Assembly: GCA_049323835.1 (NCBI GenBank)
Contig: JBMOOJ010000051.1
Coordinates: 1 to 19,528 of the forward strand
Length of the DNA stretch: 19,528 nucleotides
Direction of reading: 5' to 3'
Source: SG-bin9 sp049323835
Lineage (GTDB): Bacteria > Pseudomonadota > Alphaproteobacteria > Rhizobiales > Xanthobacteraceae
The notes beneath the pieces are model-generated. The model was given only the letters and a program-made list of their open reading frames with translations, had not been told where the DNA came from and ran no database searches. The stretch's first letter is position 1; every line of letters starts with the position of its first letter. Made by a program: the position numbers and the translations under genes. Below, one piece after another: positions 1 to 5,778 of the stretch.

Positions 1-807
1 TTCGGCCTGGCCGACGAGATTATCGCGCTGCTGGGCAATGTCCTGGAGCAAGGCGCGGATGCGCACCTCGTTGTCGCTGTAGGCGCGCTCCAGCGCCGCG
101 ACTTCGTTGGTGACGAGGGTTTCGAGCTCGCTCGCGCGCGCGATCGCGCGCTCGACGCCGTCGCCCATGGCCGCGACTTCGCGGCGGATCGCCTGACCGA
201 CGGTGACCATCGAATCCGATGCCGCGCCTTCCGGTTCGGAGAAGCGGATCGCGACCTGCGCCATCGATTGCGCGATCATGCCGAGTTCCTGGCCGCGCCA
301 GGCGAGCGCCGCCAGCAGATAGACGAGGAGAACCGGTGCGAGGAACAGCGCCGCGAGGCCGGCGAGCGCGAGCGTGCCGCCGCTGCCCTGGCCGAGGAAA
401 TTCTGGAGCGCCGGCAGGAAGGCGACCGTCAAAAGACCGCACCCGAGAATCCAGATGCCGGCGAAAAGGGTGGCGATGGTGTAGGCGGTGCGGCCCGGAC
501 GGCCCTTCTGAATGGCTTGCAGGATCTGGCCGATCGTCTCGCGATCGTCATTGGCAGGCCGGCGTGCGAAGCGCGTGTCCTCGGGCGCGGCTTCGAAGGC
601 GCGCTCGGGGCTGCGGGTGGTTTCGTACGAACGGTCGTCGAAGGAGACCGGGGTCGCGCTCGGATCGCCGGCGGCGAAATCCTGACGCCCGGTCGCGTCG
701 CGATCGGCGTTTTGCGCCGGGCGCTGCTCACCGATGTTGAGCGCTTCCTGAATTGCGGACAGCGCTACTTCGGTGGGGTCTTTGACCTTCTTGGGGTTGT
801 TCGCCAT
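1..807 (-). CDS. Large membrane-anchored coiled protein, N-terminal part (growth-pole-ring / 'kinesin-like' type), cut by window edge
   Basis: An uninterrupted frame of 269 codons starts at ATG 805-807 and is still open at base 1, so only the N-terminus is present. Residues 1-105 are hydrophilic and probably disordered, rich in D, R, A and P. Two strong hydrophobic segments follow at about 110-132 and 145-169. After that the chain is charged, alanine-rich and looks helical (residues 170-269). Disordered head, two membrane spans, then a long helical body is the layout of the very large rhizobial proteins often labelled kinesin-like or apolipoprotein-like, including the Agrobacterium growth pole ring protein that organises polar growth. 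That name is inference from layout, because the diagnostic long body lies outside the window. It is divergent from the Hpt gene, and a CtrA-like box lies about 180 bases upstream of its start. The coding call is firm (about 0.9); the family name is not. Confidence 0.7.
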   Translation of the reverse strand, partial: MANNPKKVKDPTEVALSAIQEALNIGEQRPAQNADRDATGRQDFAAGDPSATPVSFDDRSYETTRSPERAFEAAPEDTRFARRPANDDRETIGQILQAIQKGRPGRTAYTIATLFAGIWILGCGLLTVAFLPALQNFLGQGSGGTLALAGLAALFLAPVLLVYLLAALAWRGQELGMIAQSMAQVAIRFSEPEGAASDSMVTVGQAIRREVAAMGDGVERAIARASELETLVTNEVAALERAYSDNEVRIRALLQDIAQQRDNLVGQAE

Positions 808-1195
808 GTCCGTGTACGCCCTTTAGGTTACGCTTGGTGGGGCTCGGGAAGCGCAGATCGTCCGCCGAACGTCGCTCCAAAGCCTCGCGATGGCCGCCTT
901 GCGCGAGGCGTGCCGTCCCGGGAGGCCTTGTCCCCCAATTCCTCAAACATCCTATTGGCTTGGCCCGTTGAATGAAATGCCCGGCGTTAAGAACATTTTA
1001 ATCATCGTTAACGCGGGCGCGGCTAACGCCTTCAAACTGCTCAAAAATCCAAATCCGTCGTGGACTTTGCGGCAAACTCGCGGCGAATTGGCGGCAAAAG
1101 CCGGGCTTGTACACGTAAGGTTCCGTTAACCGTTTCCGTGATTGGCTGGCTCCATTCCGGCCTTCCGAGCGCTGCCGGACGGAGCCTCACGCCTG
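808..1195. promoter_or_regulatory. Divergent intergenic region between the large membrane protein and hpt
   Basis: These 388 bases carry no convincing gene. The part from about 970 to 1135 is AT-richer than its surroundings and holds several TTAA motifs: 987-990, 998-1001, 1008-1011, and TTAACC at 1126-1131. It is the only place for the promoters of both divergent genes. Short open frames crossing it have no ribosome binding site and read as random composition. Confidence 0.6.
987..1011. promoter_or_regulatory. CtrA-type binding box (TTAA-N7-TTAA plus a third TTAA)
   Basis: TTAA at 987-990 is followed by exactly seven bases and TTAA at 998-1001. This is the classic full CtrA box of alphaproteobacteria. 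A third TTAA at 1008-1011 sits six bases on, and a TTAACC half-site lies at 1126-1131. CtrA is the master cell-cycle response regulator in this class. The site is between two divergent genes, one a phosphotransfer protein and the other possibly a polar growth protein. The match is seen directly; binding is inferred. Confidence 0.5.
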
Positions 1196-1573
1196 ATGCC
1201 GCGCCACGCCGAATGGATCGAATGGATGCCGTCGCCGCCGCTTGTCCCTGACGAAGCTCCGCTCGATCGCAAGCACCTGTCCCGCATGACGCTTGGCGAG
1301 CAGAGCCTCGAGCGCGAGGTGCTGGCGATGTTCGCGGCTCAAGCCAAGGATGTGGCCGGCCGTCTGTCGGCAGCACCGGCCGATGCGGCCGCGCTTGCGC
1401 ATACGCTGAAAGGCTCGGCGCGCTCGGTCGGCGCCTTCCGCCTGGCTGATGCGCTGGAAGCCTACGAAATCGATCTGCGCACCGGCAATGATGTGGCCCC
1501 GGCGCTGGAAACCGTCTGTGCAGAGGTCGCGCGGGCGCGCACGGCCATCGACGCCATTCTCAAGCGATCCTGA
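1196..1573 (+). CDS. Hpt domain phosphotransfer protein
   Basis: A small stand-alone histidine phosphotransfer protein of about 125 residues. The core AHTLKGSARSVGA is the Hpt signature, and its His (residue 69 from the ATG at 1196) would accept the phosphoryl group between a hybrid kinase and a response regulator. The preceding SRMTLGEQSLEREVL segment is the usual first helix of rhizobial Hpt proteins. There is no kinase or receiver domain. Start choice: the frame is open back to a TTG at 1142, but ATG 1196 has GGAG 11 bases upstream; ATG 1226 is also possible and loses nothing of the domain. A CtrA-like box lies 5' of it. Its partners are not in the window, though a SixA-type phosphohistidine phosphatase is encoded about 10 kb away. 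Domain call firm; role in a particular relay unknown. Confidence 0.88.
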   Translation: MPRHAEWIEWMPSPPLVPDEAPLDRKHLSRMTLGEQSLEREVLAMFAAQAKDVAGRLSAAPADAAALAHTLKGSARSVGAFRLADALEAYEIDLRTGNDVAPALETVCAEVARARTAIDAILKRS

Positions 1574-1679
1574 ACCCTCCGTATTCCTGCGGCTTTTCCT
1601 GCCCCGGGGCGCTGGCGCTCGCCGTTTTGAACCGTTATAGGAACGCCACCGAACGTCCCCAGCCGGAATAAACTCCATC

Positions 1680-2000
1680 ATGGTCAAGGTTACTTTCGTC
1701 GATCACTCAGGCACGTCCCGCACCGTGGATGTGGAATCGGGCGCCACCCTGATGGAGGCCGCCATCCGCAACGCGATCCCGGGCATCGAGGCCGAGTGTG
1801 GCGGCGCCTGCGCCTGCGCGACCTGCCATGTCTATGTCGATGAGGCCTGGAAGGACAAAACCGGCAGCCCGACGCCGATGGAAGAAGACATGCTCGACTT
1901 CGGCTTCGACGTGCGCCCCACCTCGCGCCTGTCGTGCCAGATCAAGATCACCGAGGATCTCGAAGGTCTGACGGTGTCGACGCCCGAGCGTCAGGCGTAG
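1680..2000 (+). CDS. 2Fe-2S ferredoxin, adrenodoxin/FdVI type
   Basis: A complete 106-residue ferredoxin of normal length for the adrenodoxin/vertebrate-type family. The cluster ligands are visible as C40-X5-C46-X2-C49 and C86, with an extra Cys at 44. The ligand loop reads ECGGACACATCHVYV, and the last ligand is in the RLSCQI segment typical of the family. Acidic residues around EEDMLDF (69-75) are the usual docking helix for a reductase. Family members pass single electrons from NAD(P)H-dependent reductases to cytochrome P450s or to iron-sulphur cluster assembly. A ferredoxin-NADP+ reductase is encoded 1.7 kb downstream on the same strand and is a plausible electron donor, which is inference from proximity. 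The ATG at 1680 is the only sensible start; its ribosome site is weak. A palindromic repeat follows the stop. Confidence 0.93.
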   Translation: MVKVTFVDHSGTSRTVDVESGATLMEAAIRNAIPGIEAECGGACACATCHVYVDEAWKDKTGSPTPMEEDMLDFGFDVRPTSRLSCQIKITEDLEGLTVSTPERQA

Positions 2001-2013
2001 TTCAGACATTCCT

Positions 2014-2117
2014 GTAGCCCGGGTGAAGCGAAGCGAAGCCCGGGGCAGCGATCCCGGACTTCGCGGAGTTTATCATCGGGCGCGCTTTGCGCGACCCGTT
2101 GGCTCCGTCCGGGCTAC
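2014..2117. repeat. REP-like palindromic element between convergent genes
   Basis: GTAGCCCGG at 2014-2022 is inverted exactly as CCGGGCTAC at 2109-2117. The interior holds a second GCCCGGG copy near 2038, GC-rich short repeats (AAGCGAAGCGAAGC) and CGGGCGCGCTTTGCGCG. This is the style of the dispersed intergenic repeats of Bradyrhizobium-like genomes. It lies between the convergent ferredoxin and DUF4864 genes, where it could also stop transcription from both sides. Confidence 0.65.
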
Positions 2118-2127
2118 GTTCTTTTCG

Positions 2128-2532
2128 TTACGCCGCTTCGCCGACCTTCTGGAGCGTGCAGCCGGTGATCTTCCAGCTTCCGTCCGGCTGCTTCTCCAGC
2201 GTGTAGAGCGCCTGCCACGGCACGCCCTCGTCGTCGACGATGCGCACCGCCTGCGCGACGCCGCCGCTCAACGCTTCCGCCTTGCCGAACTCGAACGATT
2301 TATGGCGGATAATCGGCGGATAGTTTTTCGCAACCATCTCCACGAACACGTCGGCCTGCGTGAACACGCCGCGGATGCCCGGTGCCGCGTGCGAGTAGGC
2401 CGCCGCCGCGTCGCCGCGGATGAAGGCATCGACCTGCGCGCGGATGATGGTCTGGGCGGCGGTCGTGTCGTCGGCGTGCGCGGGCGCGGCAAGGCCGACG
2501 AACAGGGCAATCAGGATGACAAGCGCGCGCAT
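2128..2532 (-). CDS. Secreted DUF4864 (NTF2-like) protein
   Basis: A 134-residue protein with a clear Sec signal peptide: MRALVILIALFVGLAAPAHA, cleavage after AHA at about residue 20. The mature part matches the DUF4864 pattern: an N-terminal helix with QVDAFIRGDAAAAYSHAAP, then PGIRGVF, a middle section with EMVAKNYPP, and strands ending WQALYTLEKQPDGSWKITGC. This is a small cone-shaped fold of the SnoaL/NTF2 kind with no assigned reaction. The frame is open further upstream to 2601, but ATG 2530-2532 is preceded by AGGAA at a good distance and directly begins the signal peptide, so it is chosen. It is convergent with the ferredoxin gene; the 5' side is a long gene-free stretch. Function is unknown. 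Periplasmic location is inferred from the signal. Confidence 0.82.
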   Translation of the reverse strand: MRALVILIALFVGLAAPAHADDTTAAQTIIRAQVDAFIRGDAAAAYSHAAPGIRGVFTQADVFVEMVAKNYPPIIRHKSFEFGKAEALSGGVAQAVRIVDDEGVPWQALYTLEKQPDGSWKITGCTLQKVGEAA

Positions 2533-2650
2533 GGGAACGTTCCTGCTGGCTGGACATGTCCCGGCACAGGCAAGTCTGACCCTTGAGGAGGCAGACCGCA
2601 AGCAACCGTGACGCCGTCAACAGGATACGGACGGGTGTGGGTGCGGGTTT

Positions 2651-2758
2651 CGCGCGGAACGCCGGACGATGTTCGGCATCCGTGGTGACTATGCCTGTGT
2701 GCTTTTTCACTATTGCACGCAGGGCTGCGGACGCGCGATGCGTCCGGCGTTCCGCGCG
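2651..2758. repeat. 18-bp perfect inverted repeat with 72-base spacer
   Basis: CGCGCGGAACGCCGGACG at 2651-2668 is repeated exactly inverted at 2741-2758. The spacer holds an AT-richer patch (about 2700-2716) flanked by GC-rich runs. Perfect 18-base arms are very unlikely by chance and suggest a dispersed palindromic element or a small non-autonomous unit; no transposase is present. Confidence 0.7.
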
Positions 2759-2846
2759 CCCTCGTTAGAGGCGAAAGACGGAAACGGAATTCGGCGCCCC
2801 CGCGCCGCAAAGAACAAGGGTGATCACCATGTCTGGAGGAATGAAT

Positions 2847-2963
2847 GTCATTGCGAGGAGCGCTTGCGCGACGAAGCAATCCACCGACGGAGCAAAGCAT
2901 GGATTGCTTCGCTGAGCCTGTCATCGGGCCGGCCAGAGGCCGGACCCGTTGGCTCGCAATGAC
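2847..2963. repeat. Nested inverted-repeat element (GTCATTGCGAG ... CTCGCAATGAC)
   Basis: The outer arms GTCATTGCGAG (2847-2857) and CTCGCAATGAC (2953-2963) pair perfectly. Inside them GAAGCAATCCA (2873-2883) pairs perfectly with TGGATTGCTTC (2900-2910) across a 16-base loop. The 3' half also has the small palindrome GGCCGGCC. Two nested 11-base stems mark a structured dispersed repeat of the type common in Bradyrhizobium-like genomes. Confidence 0.72.
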
Positions 2964-2990
2964 GAGGGAAATCCGCGCGTCATTTTCCCT

Positions 2991-3081
2991 CGTCATCACC
3001 GGGCTTGACCCGGTGATCCATCTTCCAAAAAGGGCAATCGTCGAAGAGAGATGGATTGCCGGGTCAAGCCCGGCAATGACG
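2991..3081. repeat. Pair of inverted REP hairpins (CCGGGCTTGACCCGG / CCGGGTCAAGCCCGG)
   Basis: Two 9-bp hairpins with 5-base loops lie in opposite orientation: ATCACCGGG-CTTGA-CCCGGTGAT at 2995-3017 and ATTGCCGGG-TCAAG-CCCGGCAAT at 3055-3077. The flanks CGTCAT and ATGACG extend the overall inverted symmetry to 2991-3081. The two units differ at two stem pairs, and each difference is compensated within its own hairpin. This is the form of a bacterial REP doublet. Confidence 0.75.
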
Positions 3082-3111
3082 AAGTAAATGACGATAACGC
3101 CGAGTGTGTTC

Positions 3112-3555
3112 TCAGCTCTTCAGCATGAACGGCTTCAGCCGTTCGAGAATCTCCGGCGGCAGCGGCGTCGGCTTGCGCGTCTTTTCGTCGACGAACACGG
3201 TGATCGCTTCGGCCGACGCGGTGCACACGCCGTTCGCGAAAACGACCTGATGGAACGCCGTCGATGTGCGGCCGATCTTCGAGACGCCGATGCCGAGCTC
3301 GAAGCTGCCCGGCCAGTGCATCTCGGCGCGGAAGTCGATGGCGAGATGCACCAGCATCCAGCTGAAGCCTTTCGGCATCAGCCCGCGATCGCCCGAGCGC
3401 AGCAAGGTGACGCGCGTCGTCTCGAAGTAGGTCGCATAGACCGCGTTGTTGACGTGCTTGTTCGGATCGAGGTCGCCGTAACGGACGTTGTCGGTCAGGC
3501 GGTAGGGGTAGTCCTCGAGGCGGAAGGTCTGTTTGGATCTGGCGGGCGCTGGCAC
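3112..3555 (-). CDS. Hotdog-fold acyl-CoA thioesterase (4HBT family)
   Basis: A 147-residue protein of the 4-hydroxybenzoyl-CoA thioesterase/YbgC-FadM family, which hydrolyses acyl-CoA thioesters in the cytoplasm. The family signature YGDLDPNKHVNNAVYATYFE lies at residues 26-45, with the Asp and His-Val-Asn-Asn of the active-site loop. Later segments WMLVHLAIDFRAEMHWPG and ASAEAITVFVDEKTRKPTPLP match the central strands and the end of the fold. Start choice: the frame is open to an ATG at 3633, but the extra residues are basic and unlike the family. GTG 3553-3555, with AAGAGA upstream, gives MPAPARSK directly before the conserved RLEDYPY segment, so it is preferred. The gene is divergent from the ferredoxin reductase. 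Substrate chain length cannot be read from the sequence. Confidence 0.85.
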   Translation of the reverse strand: MPAPARSKQTFRLEDYPYRLTDNVRYGDLDPNKHVNNAVYATYFETTRVTLLRSGDRGLMPKGFSWMLVHLAIDFRAEMHWPGSFELGIGVSKIGRTSTAFHQVVFANGVCTASAEAITVFVDEKTRKPTPLPPEILERLKPFMLKS

Positions 3556-3752
3556 TTGTGCATCTCTTGGGTCTCTTCGGATCGCTGTGGCATTGCGGCA
3601 AATCTCTCCGCATTTCAAGCGCTTCAAGCGCATTGCCGTCCCTTGCTGCGGGCCGATTCCCCCTTTTCCTCACCTCTCGCCTTGGCTACACAGTTGGCAC
3701 CGTCTTTTTCGGGCGCGGCCGCCCGCTCTCTCCAACCGGCAAAGACACCTTC

Positions 3753-4799
3753 ATGAGCGATAACATTCCGATGAGCGAGACCATCAAGACTGACGTGCTG
3801 ATGATCGGTGCCGGCCCGTGCGGCCTGTTTGCCGTGTTCGAACTGGGCCTGCTCGACATGAAGGTCCACCTCGTCGACATTCTCGACAAGATCGGCGGCC
3901 AGTGTGCCGAGCTTTATCCGGAAAAGCCGATCTACGACATTCCGGCGATCCCGATGGTGACGGGGCAGGGCCTTACCGACGCGCTGATGGAGCAGATCAG
4001 GCCGTTCGGCCCGACCTTCCATCTCAACGAGATGGTGGAGACGATCGAGAAGATCGGCGATCCGCTGTTCAAGGTGACGACCGACGCCGGCAAGGTGTTC
4101 GAGGCGAAGGTGGTGGTGATTTCCGCCGGCGGCGGCTCGTTCCAGCCGAAGCGTCCGCCGGTGCCGGGCATCGAAGCCTACGAAGGCACGTCGGTGTTCT
4201 ACGCCGTGCGCAAGATGGAGCAGTTCCGCGACAAGGAGCTTCTCATCGTCGGCGGCGGCGACAGCGCGCTCGACTGGACGCTGAACCTTCAGCCGATCGC
4301 CAAGCGCGTGACGCTGCTGCATCGCCGCGACGATTTCCGCGCCGCGCCGCATTCGGTCGATCAGATGCGCCAGCTCGTCGCCAGCGGCAAGATGGATCTC
4401 AAGCTCGGCCAGGTGACCGCACTCGAAGGCGCCAACGGCCAGCTCACCGGCGCGGTGGTGAAGGGCAACGACAACGAAACGTCGACGGTCGCCTGCAACA
4501 CCATGCTGCCGTTCTTCGGCCTGACGATGAAGCTCGGCCCGGTCGCGAACTGGGGCGTGAAGATCGAGAACAACCTCGTGCCGGTCGACACCGAGGCATT
4601 CGAGACCAGCATCCCGGGCATCTTCGCCATCGGCGACATCAACACCTATCCGGGCAAGCTGAAGCTGATCCTGTCCGGCTTCCACGAGGGCGCGCTGATG
4701 TCGCAGAAGGCGCACCGCTACGTCTATCCGGACAAGCGTCTCGTGTTCCAGTACACGACCTCGTCGTCGAGCCTGCAGAAGAAGCTCGGGGTGAGTTGA
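3753..4799 (+). CDS. Ferredoxin--NADP+ reductase, thioredoxin-reductase-like type
   Basis: A 348-residue flavoprotein that moves electrons between NADPH and ferredoxin. It is of the small thioredoxin-reductase-like type found in Rhodopseudomonas, Bacillus and green sulphur bacteria. The FAD site is GAGPCG (residues 19-24), followed by GGQCAELYPEKPIYDIP typical of this family. The NADPH domain carries VGGGDSALDW. The end carries GIFAIGDINTYPGKLKLILSGFHEGA, which binds FAD. The CxxC redox pair of true thioredoxin reductases is absent from the NADPH domain, as expected. The C-terminal tail FQYTTSSSSLQKKLGV is the family's flavin-covering extension. Start: ATG 3753 is used; ATG 3771 (MSETIKTDV) is equally possible, and neither has a strong ribosome site. 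The nearby ferredoxin at 1680-2000 is a possible partner. An SDR gene follows 25 bases downstream and may be cotranscribed. Confidence 0.93.
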   Translation: MSDNIPMSETIKTDVLMIGAGPCGLFAVFELGLLDMKVHLVDILDKIGGQCAELYPEKPIYDIPAIPMVTGQGLTDALMEQIRPFGPTFHLNEMVETIEKIGDPLFKVTTDAGKVFEAKVVVISAGGGSFQPKRPPVPGIEAYEGTSVFYAVRKMEQFRDKELLIVGGGDSALDWTLNLQPIAKRVTLLHRRDDFRAAPHSVDQMRQLVASGKMDLKLGQVTALEGANGQLTGAVVKGNDNETSTVACNTMLPFFGLTMKLGPVANWGVKIENNLVPVDTEAFETSIPGIFAIGDINTYPGKLKLILSGFHEGALMSQKAHRYVYPDKRLVFQYTTSSSSLQKKLGVS

Positions 4800-4824
4800 C
4801 GCGCTTACAGGCCGCGGAGGCAGC

Positions 4825-5778
4825 ATGAAGCGGGTGCTCGTCACAGGTGCGACCGGCTTCGTGGGTTCCGCACTTGTTGCGAGGCTTGCTGGGACCGATG
4901 GATATGTGCCGGTCGCCGTCACGCGGCGGCCGTTTGCGTTTCCGGATGGTGTTGAGACGATACAGGTTGGCGATCTCTCCGAGCTCGCATCCAAACTCTC
5001 TGGTATCGACACGGTCGTCCATTGCGCCGCGCGCGTGCATGTGATGCGCGGGGAAGCGGCCGATCCGCCTGCCGCATTCCGTAAAGACAACGTCGAGGCG
5101 ACGCTGCGGCTCGCGGAAGACGCGGCGCGCGCGGGCGTGCGGCGGTTCGTGTTTCTGAGTTCGATCAAGGCGAGCGGCGAAGAGACGCTTGCGAAGCCGT
5201 TCACCGAGGAGACGGAACCGCGGCCGGAAACGCCCTATGGCCAATCGAAGCTCGAAGCGGAGGAGGGATTGCGCGCGATTGCTTCGCGGACATCGCTTGA
5301 GGTTGTCCGCATCCGCCCGCCGCTCGTCTACGCCGCGCATGCGGGTGGAAATTTCGCGCGGCTGCTACGATGGCTCTGCCGCGGGCTGCCGCTGCCGCTC
5401 GGGTCGGTTGTGAACAGCCGCAGCTATGTTGCGCTTGAAAATCTTGTCGATGTGATCGTTCGCTGCATCGATCATCCGGGCGCGGCGAACGAGCTGTTTC
5501 TCGTCTCGGACGGCGAGGATCTGTCGACACCCGACATGCTGCGCGCGATCGCCGGCGGAATGGACAAGGAAGCCGTGCTGTTGCCGTTTCCGGTGCCGCT
5601 GATCCGGATCGCGGCCGCGATGCTCGGCCAAAAGGATGCCGCGCGGCAGGTGTGCGGGTTGCTCGTGCTCGACAGCCGCAAGGTACGCGAGATGCTCGCG
5701 TGGCAACCGCCGCTCACCGCCCGCGACGCGCTGCGCGCAGCCGGTGCAGCGTTTGCGGGACGACAGACCACCGGTTAG
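4825..5778 (+). CDS. NAD-dependent epimerase/dehydratase (extended SDR, sugar-nucleotide type)
   Basis: A 317-residue extended short-chain dehydrogenase/reductase. The dinucleotide site is TGATGFVG at 7-14. The active site is S112/S113 with YGQSK, giving Y138 and K142. HCAARVHVM (66-74) and RIRPPLVYAA (163-171) are motifs of the branch that includes UDP-glucose 4-epimerase-like enzymes and the 4-keto-sugar reductases of O-antigen synthesis (WbpK/WbpV/WreQ type, which make N-acetyl-quinovosamine or fucosamine). Which reaction applies cannot be settled here, because no glycosyltransferase or polysaccharide gene is adjacent. ATG 4825 has GGAGG five bases upstream. The gene lies 25 bases after the ferredoxin reductase. 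Its TAG stop (5776-5778) overlaps the TAA stop of the convergent SGNH hydrolase gene by three bases. Cytoplasmic. Confidence 0.88.
   Translation: MKRVLVTGATGFVGSALVARLAGTDGYVPVAVTRRPFAFPDGVETIQVGDLSELASKLSGIDTVVHCAARVHVMRGEAADPPAAFRKDNVEATLRLAEDAARAGVRRFVFLSSIKASGEETLAKPFTEETEPRPETPYGQSKLEAEEGLRAIASRTSLEVVRIRPPLVYAAHAGGNFARLLRWLCRGLPLPLGSVVNSRSYVALENLVDVIVRCIDHPGAANELFLVSDGEDLSTPDMLRAIAGGMDKEAVLLPFPVPLIRIAAAMLGQKDAARQVCGLLVLDSRKVREMLAWQPPLTARDALRAAGAAFAGRQTTG

Larger units (their letters stand above)
2533..3111. other. Gene-free region packed with inverted repeats
   Basis: About 580 bases between the DUF4864 gene and the thioesterase gene. Open frames here are short and follow the repeats. 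Three distinct inverted-repeat elements occupy most of it (2651-2758, 2847-2963 and 2991-3081, listed separately). The DUF4864 promoter must lie in the first part. No transposase gene or target duplication was recognised. Confidence 0.7.

Noticed and set aside
890..1129. Plus-strand frame of 79 codons before the Hpt gene
   Set aside because: Runs through the CtrA-like box, has no ribosome site and no family resemblance.
1596..1627. Possible terminator after the Hpt gene (GCGCTGGCGC followed by GTTTT)
   Set aside because: The stem is only four bases around a two-base loop and the T run is offset, so it is too weak to call.
2651..3081. Insertion sequence remnant
   Set aside because: Inverted repeats are present but no transposase fragment, and the three elements differ in sequence, so they are better described as separate palindromic repeats.
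3624..5204. A 526-codon open frame on the minus strand
   Set aside because: It is opposite the ferredoxin reductase and SDR genes and shows only Arg/His/Ala-rich composition with no domain.
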